Origin: JAAYHC01 sp964483175
Lineage (GTDB): Bacteria > Bacillota > UBA5301
Direction of reading: 5' to 3'
Assembly (NCBI GenBank): GCA_964483175.1
Contig: CAZAAT010000037.1
Coordinates: forward strand, 1-23,305
DNA length: 23,305 nt
Below the pieces are notes generated by a model, which was given only the letters and a program-made list of their open reading frames with translations, was not told the DNA's origin and did no database searches. Of the stretch, positions 1 to 8,595 are shown piece by piece. A program made the translations under genes and the position numbers. The first letter of the stretch is position 1, and each line of letters opens with the position of its first letter.

Positions 1-1594
1 ACCGTTTCAACGGAATTTGGTTGGCGCACAGCTGGATAGGGTATCCCTGTAGCGCTGACCTGATTTAACCCTTTAGTCACATTATCATCGGTCATAAAAT
101 AGATCGGCTCATTAGCACGGGGGAAGCACTCTTTACCGTATAACAGCGGGGCAAGATTGCGGCCAACGAACGGGTGCACCTCAGTATGATCTTTTTTCAT
201 GATTTCTTGAACTCTATCTGTGTTTATACCGGCTAATCCCAGCATTGTAGGTACAACATCAACATGGCTGGTCAACATCTCAGTTGATTGTGGCTTGGGG
301 AAGAGTCTGCGGTTATGAATGATCAAGGGAACATGGATCGCCTCTTCGTAGGCCTGATACCATTTTTGGAATAGACCTCCGTGGGAGCCTAATAGATCGC
401 CATGATCAGAGGTGAAAATGACGATGGTGTTATCATAGAAAGAAGAGTTTTTGAGGGCATCCAGAACGTCACTGATCTCTCTATCAACTTGTAACTGTAG
501 ACTATAATACAACTGGCGATAGAATTGAGTGTCGAGTAATGGCTGGAAAGCTAGCTGGTAAATCCGTTTGTAGCTCAATTGGGCGGTAGGCTTTGTCGAT
601 AAGCACTCGGAGGCTGTGGGCGCAGGTGGGATTAATGGCACCGAAGGATCCACTTTAAAACTAAAGCTAGCTGAGGCTTGGGTGAAAGCACCAAATATGG
701 CGATGTCGTGTGGATTGACAAAGGAACAGACGATTAGCCAAGGCTTTTGCTGGTGTTTGCCTTCGGTTGCCGATCGCTGATCCAACGTTTTGATCAATTC
801 AACGGTTTGCTGTTTATAGACTACATCTCGACCACTGATCCCAGTTGCGGCCGATGAACCGGAATCTCTGGGACTACTCCCATGGGGCTCTGGCCCTACC
901 CAGCCGTCGAAGCCATAATCTCTGAGGTTATTGGCCTTGAGATATAAACGCTCAGCCTCAGGAACAGGAACTCCGTTATCTGGATTGTAGGATAAGAAGG
1001 CGTTATGAGTACCGGGGATTAGTATGTTTTCCGCCGAAGCATGCCACTTCCCTTTCCAATATGTTTGGTAACCGGCAGCCCGGAAATAGTCTCCCATTGT
1101 CGGCACGGTATTGGGATCAAGCCAAAACACATCAGGATCATATGCTGATTTGGCNNNNNNNNNNNNNNNNNNNNNNNNNNNNNNNNNNNNNNNNNNNNNN
1201 NNNNNNNNNNNNNNNNNNNNNNNNNNNNNNNNNNNNNNNNNNNNNNNNNNNNNNTCGGCACGGTATTGGGATCAAGCCAAAACACATCAGGATCATATGC
1301 TGATTTGGCTGCCCCCACTGTTTGGGAGACCCCGTGGAGAGATGGGTATTGTCCTGTGTACAGGGTAGCCCGACTAGGCACACAGGCGACACTCCCGGCA
1401 TAATGCGCTTTAAACTCCAAGCCATGGTGCTTGAGAAATTCGTAAGCCTTCAGATTCTCCTGGCGCCAGGCCCGCACTTTATCAGTTTCATATATAACCG
1501 GATAGCGCTCTTCATCGACCATAATGAGCAGACAATTTGGTTTTCGTCCACCAAAAGTTGCGGCAAGATGGGATTGATCGAATATGTTATCCAT
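1..1594 (-). CDS. Sulfatase (arylsulfatase/choline-sulfatase type), C-terminus cut by window edge
   Basis: Formylglycine-dependent sulfatase of the alkaline-phosphatase superfamily; it should hydrolyse a sulfate ester, substrate unknown. The start ATG at 1594 is preceded by a GAGGGGAT ribosome-binding site. Near the N-terminus LLIMVDEERYP supplies the first metal-binding Asp, and residue ~71 begins CVPSRATLYTG, the Cys-type sulfatase signature whose Cys becomes formylglycine. After the gap the frame gives TMGDYFRAAGYQTYWKGKWH (GYxTxxxGKWH block), and further on TSDHGDLLGSHGG, the second metal site. The frame is open to base 1, so about 480 residues are present and the C-terminus is missing. 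The frame appears broken only because of a spurious N gap (1155-1254): removing one copy of the 55-base repeat plus the Ns restores one continuous frame. No signal peptide is visible, so it is probably cytoplasmic. Family is clear, substrate is not. Confidence 0.9.
1100..1309. other. Artificial scaffold gap flanked by a 55-base duplicate
   Basis: One hundred Ns (1155-1254) separate two identical 55-base copies (1100-1154 and 1255-1309). The repeat lies inside the sulfatase gene, and collapsing it (deleting 155 bases) keeps the coding frame open across the join. This is what two contigs ending on the same k-mer overlap look like when a scaffolder inserts a fixed 100-N spacer. It is an assembly artefact rather than a biological repeat. 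Confidence 0.92.
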
Positions 1595-1879
1595 TTACTT
1601 ATCCCCCTCGACTGTTCCTGAGTAACTATATGTCACGCACCCCTTAGATAGCCCCCAGTAAAAAGAAGGACGTAATTAATCGATAGATTAGAGGAGGTTA
1701 CAAAAGAGTGGGGTGAATGCATGCCTCAACATCCTAGCCATCGTTCTGCGAGCTGCATAGACAAGGCAATTATTTCATCAGGAGAGCCGGACTGGCCCAG
1801 TTTTTCAAAAAAGAGTCAGGCTTCTTCACGCAAGAAAATGATTGAATTAAGGCGAAAAAGCAACCTTACGGGAAGTTAA
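1595..1879. other. Intergenic, no convincing gene
   Basis: Leader side of the sulfatase gene. A 52-codon plus-strand ORF (1721-1879) has no recognisable product and only a weak GGGGTGA upstream; a better GAGGAGG at 1691 is 24 bases away. I see no terminator or repeat here. Confidence 0.4.
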
Positions 1880-2191
1880 TTGATTGTCTCCTGCAATAGG
1901 ATTATCTTAACTTGTAAAGGCGCACTGGAGAGCCGATTTATCTTACTAATAAACGGAGAAGATGATCTTGTGGTTATGGATATTGAAGCCTTCGCTAGAA
2001 GGGAAAGCATGCTTCGGTTGTGGGAGAACTTGGTTGCTACCGAGAGGGAACGGCCGAAGGGAATAAACGGTTATTCCGTTGATGAGGTTTCTGCCATGAT
2101 GAAAGCTGCTGTCCGTGGTACTGGAAGGACAGCCGAAAAAATGGTGGGTAAGGTTGGCCGGTTATGGCACATAGCCATATTATTATTTTAA
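1880..2191 (+). pseudogene. Degraded Phd/YefM-family antitoxin-like fragment
   Basis: The frame encodes INGEDDLVVMDIEAFARRE, then LRLWENLVATERE and GYSVDEVSAMMKAAVR. This matches the layout of Phd/YefM (prevent-host-death) antitoxins: an xxNGxxDLVVMxxExF block, a heptad-rich helix, then a GYSxDEVxAML tail. The usual N-terminal DNA-binding part (about 15-20 residues before the NG block) is missing; the only start is a TTG without a ribosome-binding site, and the C-terminus runs on into unrelated residues. I found no RelE/ParE/YoeB toxin frame downstream. It is best read as a decayed antitoxin relic; a divergent functional antitoxin is less likely. Family assignment comes from remembered motif shape, not from a search. 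Confidence 0.5.
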
Positions 2192-2477
2192 CAGGACTCC
2201 ACATACTTTTCATGTAAGTAATGTACCCTAGGGAGGACATTTATAATTAGGGTTGACCCCGATGAACGTTAAAGAACTATCAGTTTAATCCATTGCCCAA
2301 AATATTGAAAATCCCAAAATTAAAGGTTGATTCAAACCCAAGAAGAACTGTATTAGCAACTTTCTTTGTTAGAGGAAGTTCGCTTTTACTAAAAACGTTA
2401 AGTTAATGGAAGCCAATCTAATCCATGTCTCCGAAAGAAAGGATTAATGTGAATGCATTGCCATTGGAGGTAGCTGT
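2192..2477. other. Intergenic upstream of the AT-rich cassette
   Basis: No gene, tRNA or terminator hairpin recognised. It must hold the promoter of the following gene, but I see no good -35/-10 pair. Base composition becomes more AT-rich towards 2400, matching the genes that follow. Confidence 0.35.
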
Positions 2478-3917
2478 GTGCACAGTAAGCTTTCAGATCA
2501 TAAATTCAAAAAAGGAAAGTTTATTAGTCCTTGGACTGAAATTATCTCTGAATTAAGTAGGGAGGAGTCCTGGTATTATGGGCGACTCCCAGAATACATT
2601 TGGATAGCATTAATTTTAGATTACTATGGCCGTGAAGTTGGCCTAATTAAGTGTTATGAAATAATAACAAAGCTTCATCAATTAGCACCTCACCTTATCA
2701 CTCCGCGGTTATCAAAAATACTTGAACTAGATACTGAACTGCAACAACATTTTTATGATTTTATTTTAAACACTCTTTCAGCTAATGTAATGGTGCCATT
2801 GACAGCTATTTTCACTTACAGCAAATATCCATCTTTCTCAACAGCTTTCTGTATACCTGACTCTATTGTTGATGATCGAATAAAAAGGATATCTTCTTCG
2901 TTGAAAAAAGCTAGTAATCATCAATCATTTTTTTCCACTGATTTACGATTTGTTGTGTTGTATTTCGTATTACTTTCAGGCAAATTACATATGCCTAAAG
3001 AAACCTTGGAATTGATTTTGGAATATCCTTATTTGTCTCATGATAACGAGCAAATGAGAATGATAAGACCGACTATTCGCACATGTGAAATGATGCAAAA
3101 CGTAATAGAACCATTTAACGAAAATTATTTAAGTCTTTTTTGGGAAGAAGTGAGCAGAATGAGTGATTGCGATTTGGTTTATATTGAGTTTGCTGATGAT
3201 AATCCTGATACACAAGTTTTAGAACATTTTAAATCGGTTCTAAAATACTATTCTGAATTAATGGCTGCAACTAGACCTTTAGACAACAAAATGCTTGTTT
3301 TATTATCTATCGCAACCTATTCATACAAGCGAGTATTGGAATTAGTTGAACATCGGTTAACCTGTACTATTTCAGGGAGAAGTATTATGAGAGTACTAAT
3401 AGAAAACTACATAATGATGAAATATTTGCTTCAAGAAGAAGCCAACCATGAGGATATTTGGACGGAATATCAGTACTATGGCATAGGGCAATATAAGTTG
3501 GTAGTAGAACGTATAAGGGAAAGTGGAAAAGAACTCACAGATAGTCACGTTCAAGTTGAATATTTAGATATACTCGTTAACGAGTATAAAAATAAAGAAT
3601 TCATAGATATGGACACCACATATTTTGATAAAAAAAGTATCAGGGAGAAGGCAATTAGCGTTGGTGAAAAAGAACTATTTGGATTTTATTATGATTATGA
3701 TTCTGCCTTTGAGCATGGACTTTGGGGCGCAATTAGGGAGAGTTCATTAATTAAATGTAATTCTCCAGCGCATCATTATCATTGTGTTCCTGATATTGAA
3801 AATCAGCAAAAGTTAAAAAGTGTTTGGACAGATTGTGTTTATATAATGAATAAAACATTAAACATTCTTCATAATGTCTATGGATGTCCTGCCTTTCTAA
3901 GAGTGGAGCAGAAGTAG
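2478..3917 (+). CDS. DUF5677-type protein, first gene of AT-rich cassette
   Basis: 479 residues from a GTG start with GGAGG seven bases upstream. The C-terminal half (about residues 280-440) looks like a DUF5677 domain: a helix GRSIMRVLIENYIMMKYLLQ, a WTEYQYYGIGQYK segment, then FEHGLWGAIRES, which resembles the conserved S/F-x-HG-x-W block of that family, and a C-terminal helix with a Cys-containing YGCPAF end. The N-terminal part contains LPEYIWIALILDYYGREVG, a feature I associate with the longer members of this group. No membrane segment or signal peptide is seen, so it is likely cytoplasmic and mainly helical. Biochemical function is unknown. The next gene starts 2 bases after its stop, implying co-transcription and probably a shared task. 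The coding sequence is visibly AT-rich (about one third G+C in a line I counted) compared with the neighbours, suggesting horizontal acquisition. Confidence 0.75.
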   Translation: MHSKLSDHKFKKGKFISPWTEIISELSREESWYYGRLPEYIWIALILDYYGREVGLIKCYEIITKLHQLAPHLITPRLSKILELDTELQQHFYDFILNTLSANVMVPLTAIFTYSKYPSFSTAFCIPDSIVDDRIKRISSSLKKASNHQSFFSTDLRFVVLYFVLLSGKLHMPKETLELILEYPYLSHDNEQMRMIRPTIRTCEMMQNVIEPFNENYLSLFWEEVSRMSDCDLVYIEFADDNPDTQVLEHFKSVLKYYSELMAATRPLDNKMLVLLSIATYSYKRVLELVEHRLTCTISGRSIMRVLIENYIMMKYLLQEEANHEDIWTEYQYYGIGQYKLVVERIRESGKELTDSHVQVEYLDILVNEYKNKEFIDMDTTYFDKKSIREKAISVGEKELFGFYYDYDSAFEHGLWGAIRESSLIKCNSPAHHYHCVPDIENQQKLKSVWTDCVYIMNKTLNILHNVYGCPAFLRVEQK

Positions 3918-3919
3918 AT

Positions 3920-4987
3920 ATGGAATCTCACTTACTCAAGGAAGAACTAAAGAAATTACAAAGAAGATACAGGGAAGTACTTATAAAAGCTACAGATAAC
4001 ATTTTCCGAACAGACTCTATTGCCGTTATTGATGAATTAACTGTTTTTTGGCATAAAAACAAACGGCTAGTCGAATTTGCTTTAAGAAATATTGCGCGAC
4101 CATATGAGGCGTACATCTTTACTGGATCCACAATACTAGATGTGGAAGACTTTGAACACTATCCGTTTGTTGCCTTAGGAAAACTCCATATTTGGGATGA
4201 TCCAATATTAAATTATGTGAAAATAGTTGGGAAAACTTCAAATTCGAACTTTGAAAAAAAAATGAAGGAACAAGTTATCGCAACAATTACGGACAATCTT
4301 AAAATTCTTGAAATTGCTGAAGAGATCATTTATATTTTGCCGGTAAGATATTTAAGCGACAATAGTGAATTGGTATATAAGGCGGCTATGCAAACTTTTT
4401 TAAGTCTATTTGATAGAAAATATAGTTTTGACGAGTACAAGGAAACATTCCGCTCTATTGAAGATGTTAAACGTTCTTTAAGATTAGGAATTGAACAGAG
4501 TATTATTTTTACAGAAGATGAAGACACCTCTATTGCTTTCGAAAGAAGATTTGCTAAGTATAAAGACAGTACTGTTCTTCCTCTAGCAAAAGACGCAAAT
4601 GATGCACAAATCCTTTGGTATGCAATCTTCGGCTATTTAGCACAGGCCTTTGATATATTGCTCTTATGCATCGAATATCAGCTGAATCCTTATATACGAT
4701 TTAATGTTGCTGTCAAATATATGGCAATGTTATCAAACAATTTTAAAGATCAAAAAGAAATACAAAATATCATTTTTAATGGCATTGTATCGCACATACT
4801 ATATCGTGTGTTTGACAAAGAGAAAGCCAAACTTTTGGATTTTAAAACTTATCATAAGGTTATTAGAGAGTTGGATTTCGATACACGCTTGTTTGCCCAG
4901 TTAAAGCATCAGGGAGTTACAATAGATAATCTAAACCCAAAATTGATAAGCAATACTATAAATGAAGTATTGGGTTTACTTTATTGA
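3920..4987 (+). CDS. Unrecognised helical protein, second gene of AT-rich cassette
   Basis: 355 residues if started at ATG 3920, two bases after the stop of the upstream gene. An alternative ATG at 3884 lies inside that gene and has no ribosome-binding site; the 3920 start has only a weak, distant GTGGAG, so translational coupling is likely. I do not recognise the family. Visible features: a charged N-terminal helix (LLKEELKKLQRRYREVLIK) that could form a coiled coil, an ordered-looking block FEHYPFVALGKLHIWDDPIL, and many Leu/Ile-rich helices including ILWYAIFGYLAQAFDILLL. That last stretch is hydrophobic but broken by Gln and Asp, so a membrane segment is doubtful. There is no Walker, HTH, nuclease or kinase motif that I can see. 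AT-rich like its partner, and surrounded by non-related genes. Confidence 0.8.
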   Translation: MESHLLKEELKKLQRRYREVLIKATDNIFRTDSIAVIDELTVFWHKNKRLVEFALRNIARPYEAYIFTGSTILDVEDFEHYPFVALGKLHIWDDPILNYVKIVGKTSNSNFEKKMKEQVIATITDNLKILEIAEEIIYILPVRYLSDNSELVYKAAMQTFLSLFDRKYSFDEYKETFRSIEDVKRSLRLGIEQSIIFTEDEDTSIAFERRFAKYKDSTVLPLAKDANDAQILWYAIFGYLAQAFDILLLCIEYQLNPYIRFNVAVKYMAMLSNNFKDQKEIQNIIFNGIVSHILYRVFDKEKAKLLDFKTYHKVIRELDFDTRLFAQLKHQGVTIDNLNPKLISNTINEVLGLLY

Positions 4988-5050
4988 ATAAGTACACAAT
5001 ATTATTAGAATGATCAGAGGGAGTCATACTTTAACAGCATCCTTTTTTGC

Positions 5051-5212
5051 GTGCTTAAAGCTACTACGTTAGTATTGATAGTGATCGCATGTGGATATAG
5101 CTTACCGGCAGTTGTCGGAGTGGATAAAGCCACCAAACTGATAAAATACGGACAACAAATTCTCATGCGGGGGAACAGTGGAGTGCGTAGAAATCGTAGT
5201 CAAAGAGGGTAA
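5051..5212 (+). other. Short ORF or gene remnant before the hydrolase
   Basis: A GTG-started 53-codon frame begins LKATTLVLIVIACGYSLP, like a signal peptide or membrane helix, and ends in a basic tail overlapping the ribosome-binding site of the next gene. There is no ribosome-binding site of its own. It could be a small membrane peptide or a leftover of a decayed gene; it could equally be chance. Confidence 0.2.
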
Positions 5213-5220
5213 CAAACACC

Positions 5221-5997
5221 ATGCCAACATTTGAAAGCAACGGTGCAACCTTATACTACGAAGTGACCGGCGAAGGCCAACCGCTCATCTTTACTCATGG
5301 CGCCTCCTGGAATCATTTACAATGGAAGAAGCAAGTCGCTTTTTTAAAAGACCGTTATCAAGTTATCACCTGGGATGTACGAGGCCATGGTTACTCATCA
5401 TTGCCGGCTGGCCCCGTTGACCCGGAGCACTTTAGTGCAGATCTGATTGCTTTGATGGACCACCTGCACCTGAAGACTGCTGTTCTTTGTGGACTGTCAA
5501 TGGGTGGCCATATCTCCTTACAGACCGCCATCAGATACCCTGAGAGAGTAAAAGGGTTGATCCTCATCGGTACGCCGTGCAGCAATACATTTAACTTCTA
5601 TGAGAAAATAGCCGTTCCCATCAACCGCTTCTTCAATCGGCTGCTACCGCTCAGGCTTAGCGGCCATTTACAGGCCAAGATGTTATCGAAGTTTAATCCG
5701 AACAACTATCAGTACATCACGGAAGCTGTAAGCATGCTCTCGCCTGAGGCCTGGAATCGCATCTGGTCCGCAGTTACCCGCATGGAAAGCAAGAATGACC
5801 TTCATAAAGTTAATTGTCCCACGTTATTGTTAATCGGCGACCACGATACTTTAACCGGCCGTCAGCAACCATATATGCATCGCCAGATCGCCAATTCTGA
5901 GTTGAAGGTCATTCCTAATGCTCACCACGGAACGAACCTAGATAATCCCGATGCTGTCAACCAAGCTATCAGTGAATTTATTGAGCAGTTCAGTTGA
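5221..5997 (+). CDS. Alpha/beta hydrolase
   Basis: 258 residues, a normal length for a single-domain alpha/beta hydrolase of the enol-lactonase/esterase type. The start ATG has AGAGGG upstream. Order of motifs: FTHGAS (oxyanion-hole HG, ~residue 25), WDVRGHGYSS, nucleophile elbow GLSMGG with Ser ~93, acid in IGDHDTLTG (~Asp 209), and catalytic His in NAHHGTNLDNP (~His 236). All three catalytic positions are present, so it should be active. No signal peptide; cytoplasmic. Substrate cannot be read from sequence: 3-oxoadipate enol-lactonase-like or a generic carboxylesterase are both possible. It converges with the AraC-type regulator gene 10 bases away, and no obvious terminator separates them. 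Confidence 0.88.
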   Translation: MPTFESNGATLYYEVTGEGQPLIFTHGASWNHLQWKKQVAFLKDRYQVITWDVRGHGYSSLPAGPVDPEHFSADLIALMDHLHLKTAVLCGLSMGGHISLQTAIRYPERVKGLILIGTPCSNTFNFYEKIAVPINRFFNRLLPLRLSGHLQAKMLSKFNPNNYQYITEAVSMLSPEAWNRIWSAVTRMESKNDLHKVNCPTLLLIGDHDTLTGRQQPYMHRQIANSELKVIPNAHHGTNLDNPDAVNQAISEFIEQFS

Positions 5998-6007
5998 TTG
6001 TGGTATC

Positions 6008-6871
6008 TTATTTTTTCCGCACCGGAATCCAAACTTCGCTATAGGCGTAATCTTTCTTCTGCTCATTCATCTTGGTAAAGGAAAAAGTAGGGGCATTGAT
6101 TACTTCGTAATCGGCTGAAGGCAGCCATTCGGAATACACTCTGGCCATAGTATTTTGTAAGGTAGCGGGGAATGGTCCTTCATTGGGGAATACTGCCCAG
6201 GTGCCAGCTTCGACCGGCACTTTGTCCAAGAGATCGCTCACTTGATCTTTAGTCGTTAAAACCCCGATCAGGTGAGTCAGATCCCCTTCTTCACGCAAGA
6301 ACTTAGCATCAGCGTCATAAGAAACATTGACGATCTCATAGGGTTCAATATCCTGCACGGCACGCATTTCTTGTCTTTGCTCCTCGGTGATGCTTTGTGC
6401 GAGCTTAACGATCTCTTGATTAACTCCTTCAAATTGCATCGGGACCCGTTTGCTCACTCCGACAAAATTAAACGCCGGTTTCTCAACGATTCTAAACTCC
6501 ATAGCAACTCCTCCCTTGACGGTTATGATAAATGAAAGCTTGGGAAACGATTTGCTTATCCCGGTCTTGGCTACATCAGAGGGCAAAAAGCCGCTCCAGT
6601 TTTTAAATGCACGTGTAAAGCCGTCGATTGACTGATAACCATACTTAAAAGCAACATCGGTCACTCTTTCTCCCTGTAAGAGGTCCTTATTTGCCTCCGA
6701 TAGCTTTCTGTTTTTGATGTATTCGCTAAGGGTTAACCCGGAAAGATGAAAAAATACTGTTCGAAGGTGATAGTCCGTAACCCCAGCGATTTGGGAGATC
6801 TTCTCCAGTGACAGATCATCGGTTAGATGGTCTTCGATATAGTCAATCACTTGATTTAATTGCTTTAACAT
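6008..6871 (-). CDS. AraC-family regulator with GyrI-like ligand domain
   Basis: 287 residues from the ATG at 6871, which has GGGGAG six bases upstream; an upstream GTG/ATG extension to 6904 lacks one. Residues ~1-105 carry two helix-turn-helix units (LSLEKISQIAGVTDYHLRTV and VTDVAFKYGYQSIDGFTRAF), the N-terminal arrangement seen in Rob/SoxS-like regulators. Residues ~128-287 begin MEFRIVEKPAFNFVGVSKRV and end in EVWIPVRKK, the GyrI-like/BacteriaI effector-binding (SOUL-related) fold that binds small hydrophobic or cationic molecules. It likely activates or represses a nearby transport or detoxification function when it binds a ligand. It is divergent from the serine-hydrolase gene at 7063, an attractive target since they share a ~190-base intergenic space, but no operator could be identified. 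Confidence 0.9.
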   Translation of the reverse strand: MLKQLNQVIDYIEDHLTDDLSLEKISQIAGVTDYHLRTVFFHLSGLTLSEYIKNRKLSEANKDLLQGERVTDVAFKYGYQSIDGFTRAFKNWSGFLPSDVAKTGISKSFPKLSFIITVKGGVAMEFRIVEKPAFNFVGVSKRVPMQFEGVNQEIVKLAQSITEEQRQEMRAVQDIEPYEIVNVSYDADAKFLREEGDLTHLIGVLTTKDQVSDLLDKVPVEAGTWAVFPNEGPFPATLQNTMARVYSEWLPSADYEVINAPTFSFTKMNEQKKDYAYSEVWIPVRKK

Positions 6872-7062
6872 CGTTTCTCCCCTTTCATATCTACATAATA
6901 CCAAGGCTATTTAAACCATGCTCGACTTTTCTAATCTAATAATGTCGAATCGTGATCATCTTTGGCTGGTCAAATAAAAGTATATATTTGAAAGCCTTTT
7001 GTGGCTAGAAAAGGTAACATCGGATGCGGTGGAAAATAAGGTTGGGTGAAGGGAGTGTTGCT

Positions 7063-8580
7063 ATGAAGCCTTGGCTTAAAACCTCGGTTATACTATCAGT
7101 TATATTAGTAATTTCCTTTGCCTTAGTATCTGCGAAAAGGGGATGTGAAAATACTGCTTCTTTGGGAGAATTCACTGATTACCTGGATGAGCGTATTCCC
7201 GCGTTAATGGCAGACTATGGTATTCCGGGGGTCAATATTGCCCTGATTCAAAAAGGCCAAACCAAATGGTCTAAGGCTTATGGATATGCTGACCTTGAAA
7301 CCGAGAGAAAGATGACTACTGATACTTATTGTCGGGTCGAGTCGCTTTCCAAGTCGGTCACGGCTTGGGGAGTGATGAAACTAGTTGAAGAGGGGCAAAT
7401 AGAACTTGATAAACCAGTGATACAATACCTGAAAAACTGGCGATTTCCGGAATCGCATTTTTCAGAGGAGAAGGTGACGGTAAGGCAGCTGCTAACCCAT
7501 ACCGCAGGTATGCCGCTGGGAGATTTTTTGGATCGTTATTCTCCACAGGAAGAAATGCCCTCTATGCGAGAGAGTCTATCTAAAAATGCCCGTTTGATCC
7601 AAGAACCCGGGGTAGCCTTTTCCTATTCAAATACCGGATACAACCTGCTAGAGTTGCTCATCGAAGAAGTTACCGGTCTTGATTTTGCTGAATACATGGA
7701 GAATGAAGTTCTTATACCTCTTGGTATGTACAAATCCAGTTATAACTGGAGTGAAATGTTTGATCCTCCGGTTCCTGTGGGCTATGATCTCAAAGGCACC
7801 CCTATCCCGGTGTATGTGTACCCGGAGAAGGCTTCCGGCGGACTCTTTGCACCGTTGGAGGATATAGCTACCTTTGTTGCTGCAGGAATGACAAACGGTT
7901 TCCGTACGGATCATGAAGTGCTCAATGATCAAAGCATTAATATGCTCTATAGTCCGATGGCCGAAAAGATAGGTGTCTACGGCCTGGTTTTTGATTCATA
8001 TGGTATGGGATATTACATCGAGACACTCTCCGATGGCAAGCGGTCCGTGGCCAACGGCGGCCAGGGCGCCGGGGTAATGACCTATTTTCAAGCTATACCG
8101 GAAACCGGAGATGGCATTGTTATTTTAACTAACAGCCAGCGGAGTTGGCCCTTTTTTGGTCAGATCCTGAGTGATTGGTCAAAGTCGAATGGATTTGCTT
8201 CAGTTGGCTTTGGTAAAATCATTGTGGCCCAGAAGGCATTATGGGTAATAGTCGGTCTGGTGTTCGTTATTAGCTTGTGGCAAGTATTACGACTGGTGCA
8301 GGGTCTTATGACCGGTAGACGCTGGTTCGCTCCACTATCGAAGGGCTCTCGTTACTTCAGTTTAGTGCAGAGCAGTTTTGCGGTCATTTTATTATCAGGT
8401 CTTTTATGGTCCGTTAATCAAGACTATCTATTTATCTCTTCAGTATTTCCCATAGCCTCTGGTTGGCTGGGATTAGCAACGCTTCTTTTTGCCGTGGTTT
8501 TATTATTGTCAGGATTGTTTCCCGACAAAAAAGAGCAAAATTCGGCTAGTTGCATCACTAGGGATGATACAGTATTATAG
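7063..8580 (+). CDS. Serine hydrolase of the beta-lactamase/class C family with C-terminal membrane domain
   Basis: 505 residues from ATG 7063, chosen because GAAGGGAG lies eight bases upstream; an earlier ATG at 7024 adds 13 residues but no better site. N-terminal hydrophobic segment (~5-24) is a signal peptide or anchor. The beta-lactamase-like domain (about 35-375) has SLSK (Ser ~94, Lys ~97, SxxK motif), HTAGMP, YSN (Tyr ~188), and GGQGAG in place of the HxG/KTG motif. Three hydrophobic segments near the C-terminus (around residues 390-412, 435-450 and 462-490) form a membrane tail. This is the layout of penicillin-binding-protein-like and FmtA/PbpE-like esterases or D-peptidases, so the catalytic domain should face outside the cell. 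Real beta-lactam hydrolysis cannot be claimed. Its stop is 15 bases from the converging gene. Confidence 0.9.
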   Translation: MKPWLKTSVILSVILVISFALVSAKRGCENTASLGEFTDYLDERIPALMADYGIPGVNIALIQKGQTKWSKAYGYADLETERKMTTDTYCRVESLSKSVTAWGVMKLVEEGQIELDKPVIQYLKNWRFPESHFSEEKVTVRQLLTHTAGMPLGDFLDRYSPQEEMPSMRESLSKNARLIQEPGVAFSYSNTGYNLLELLIEEVTGLDFAEYMENEVLIPLGMYKSSYNWSEMFDPPVPVGYDLKGTPIPVYVYPEKASGGLFAPLEDIATFVAAGMTNGFRTDHEVLNDQSINMLYSPMAEKIGVYGLVFDSYGMGYYIETLSDGKRSVANGGQGAGVMTYFQAIPETGDGIVILTNSQRSWPFFGQILSDWSKSNGFASVGFGKIIVAQKALWVIVGLVFVISLWQVLRLVQGLMTGRRWFAPLSKGSRYFSLVQSSFAVILLSGLLWSVNQDYLFISSVFPIASGWLGLATLLFAVVLLLSGLFPDKKEQNSASCITRDDTVL

Positions 8581-8595
8581 TCCAGCGGTTTCTGA

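Noticed and set aside
1100..1309. 55-base direct repeat as a mobile-element target duplication
   Set aside because: It flanks an N spacer and disappears as one continuous frame when collapsed; assembly artefact.
1322..1621. 99-residue plus-strand ORF
   Set aside because: It is the shadow of the sulfatase reading frame on the opposite strand.
1721..1879. 52-codon ORF ending just before the antitoxin relic
   Set aside because: Poor ribosome-binding site and no recognisable product.
7063..8580. True class C beta-lactamase (resistance gene)
   Set aside because: The KTG/HxG position reads GGQGAG and there is a C-terminal membrane domain; better described as a serine hydrolase of that superfamily.
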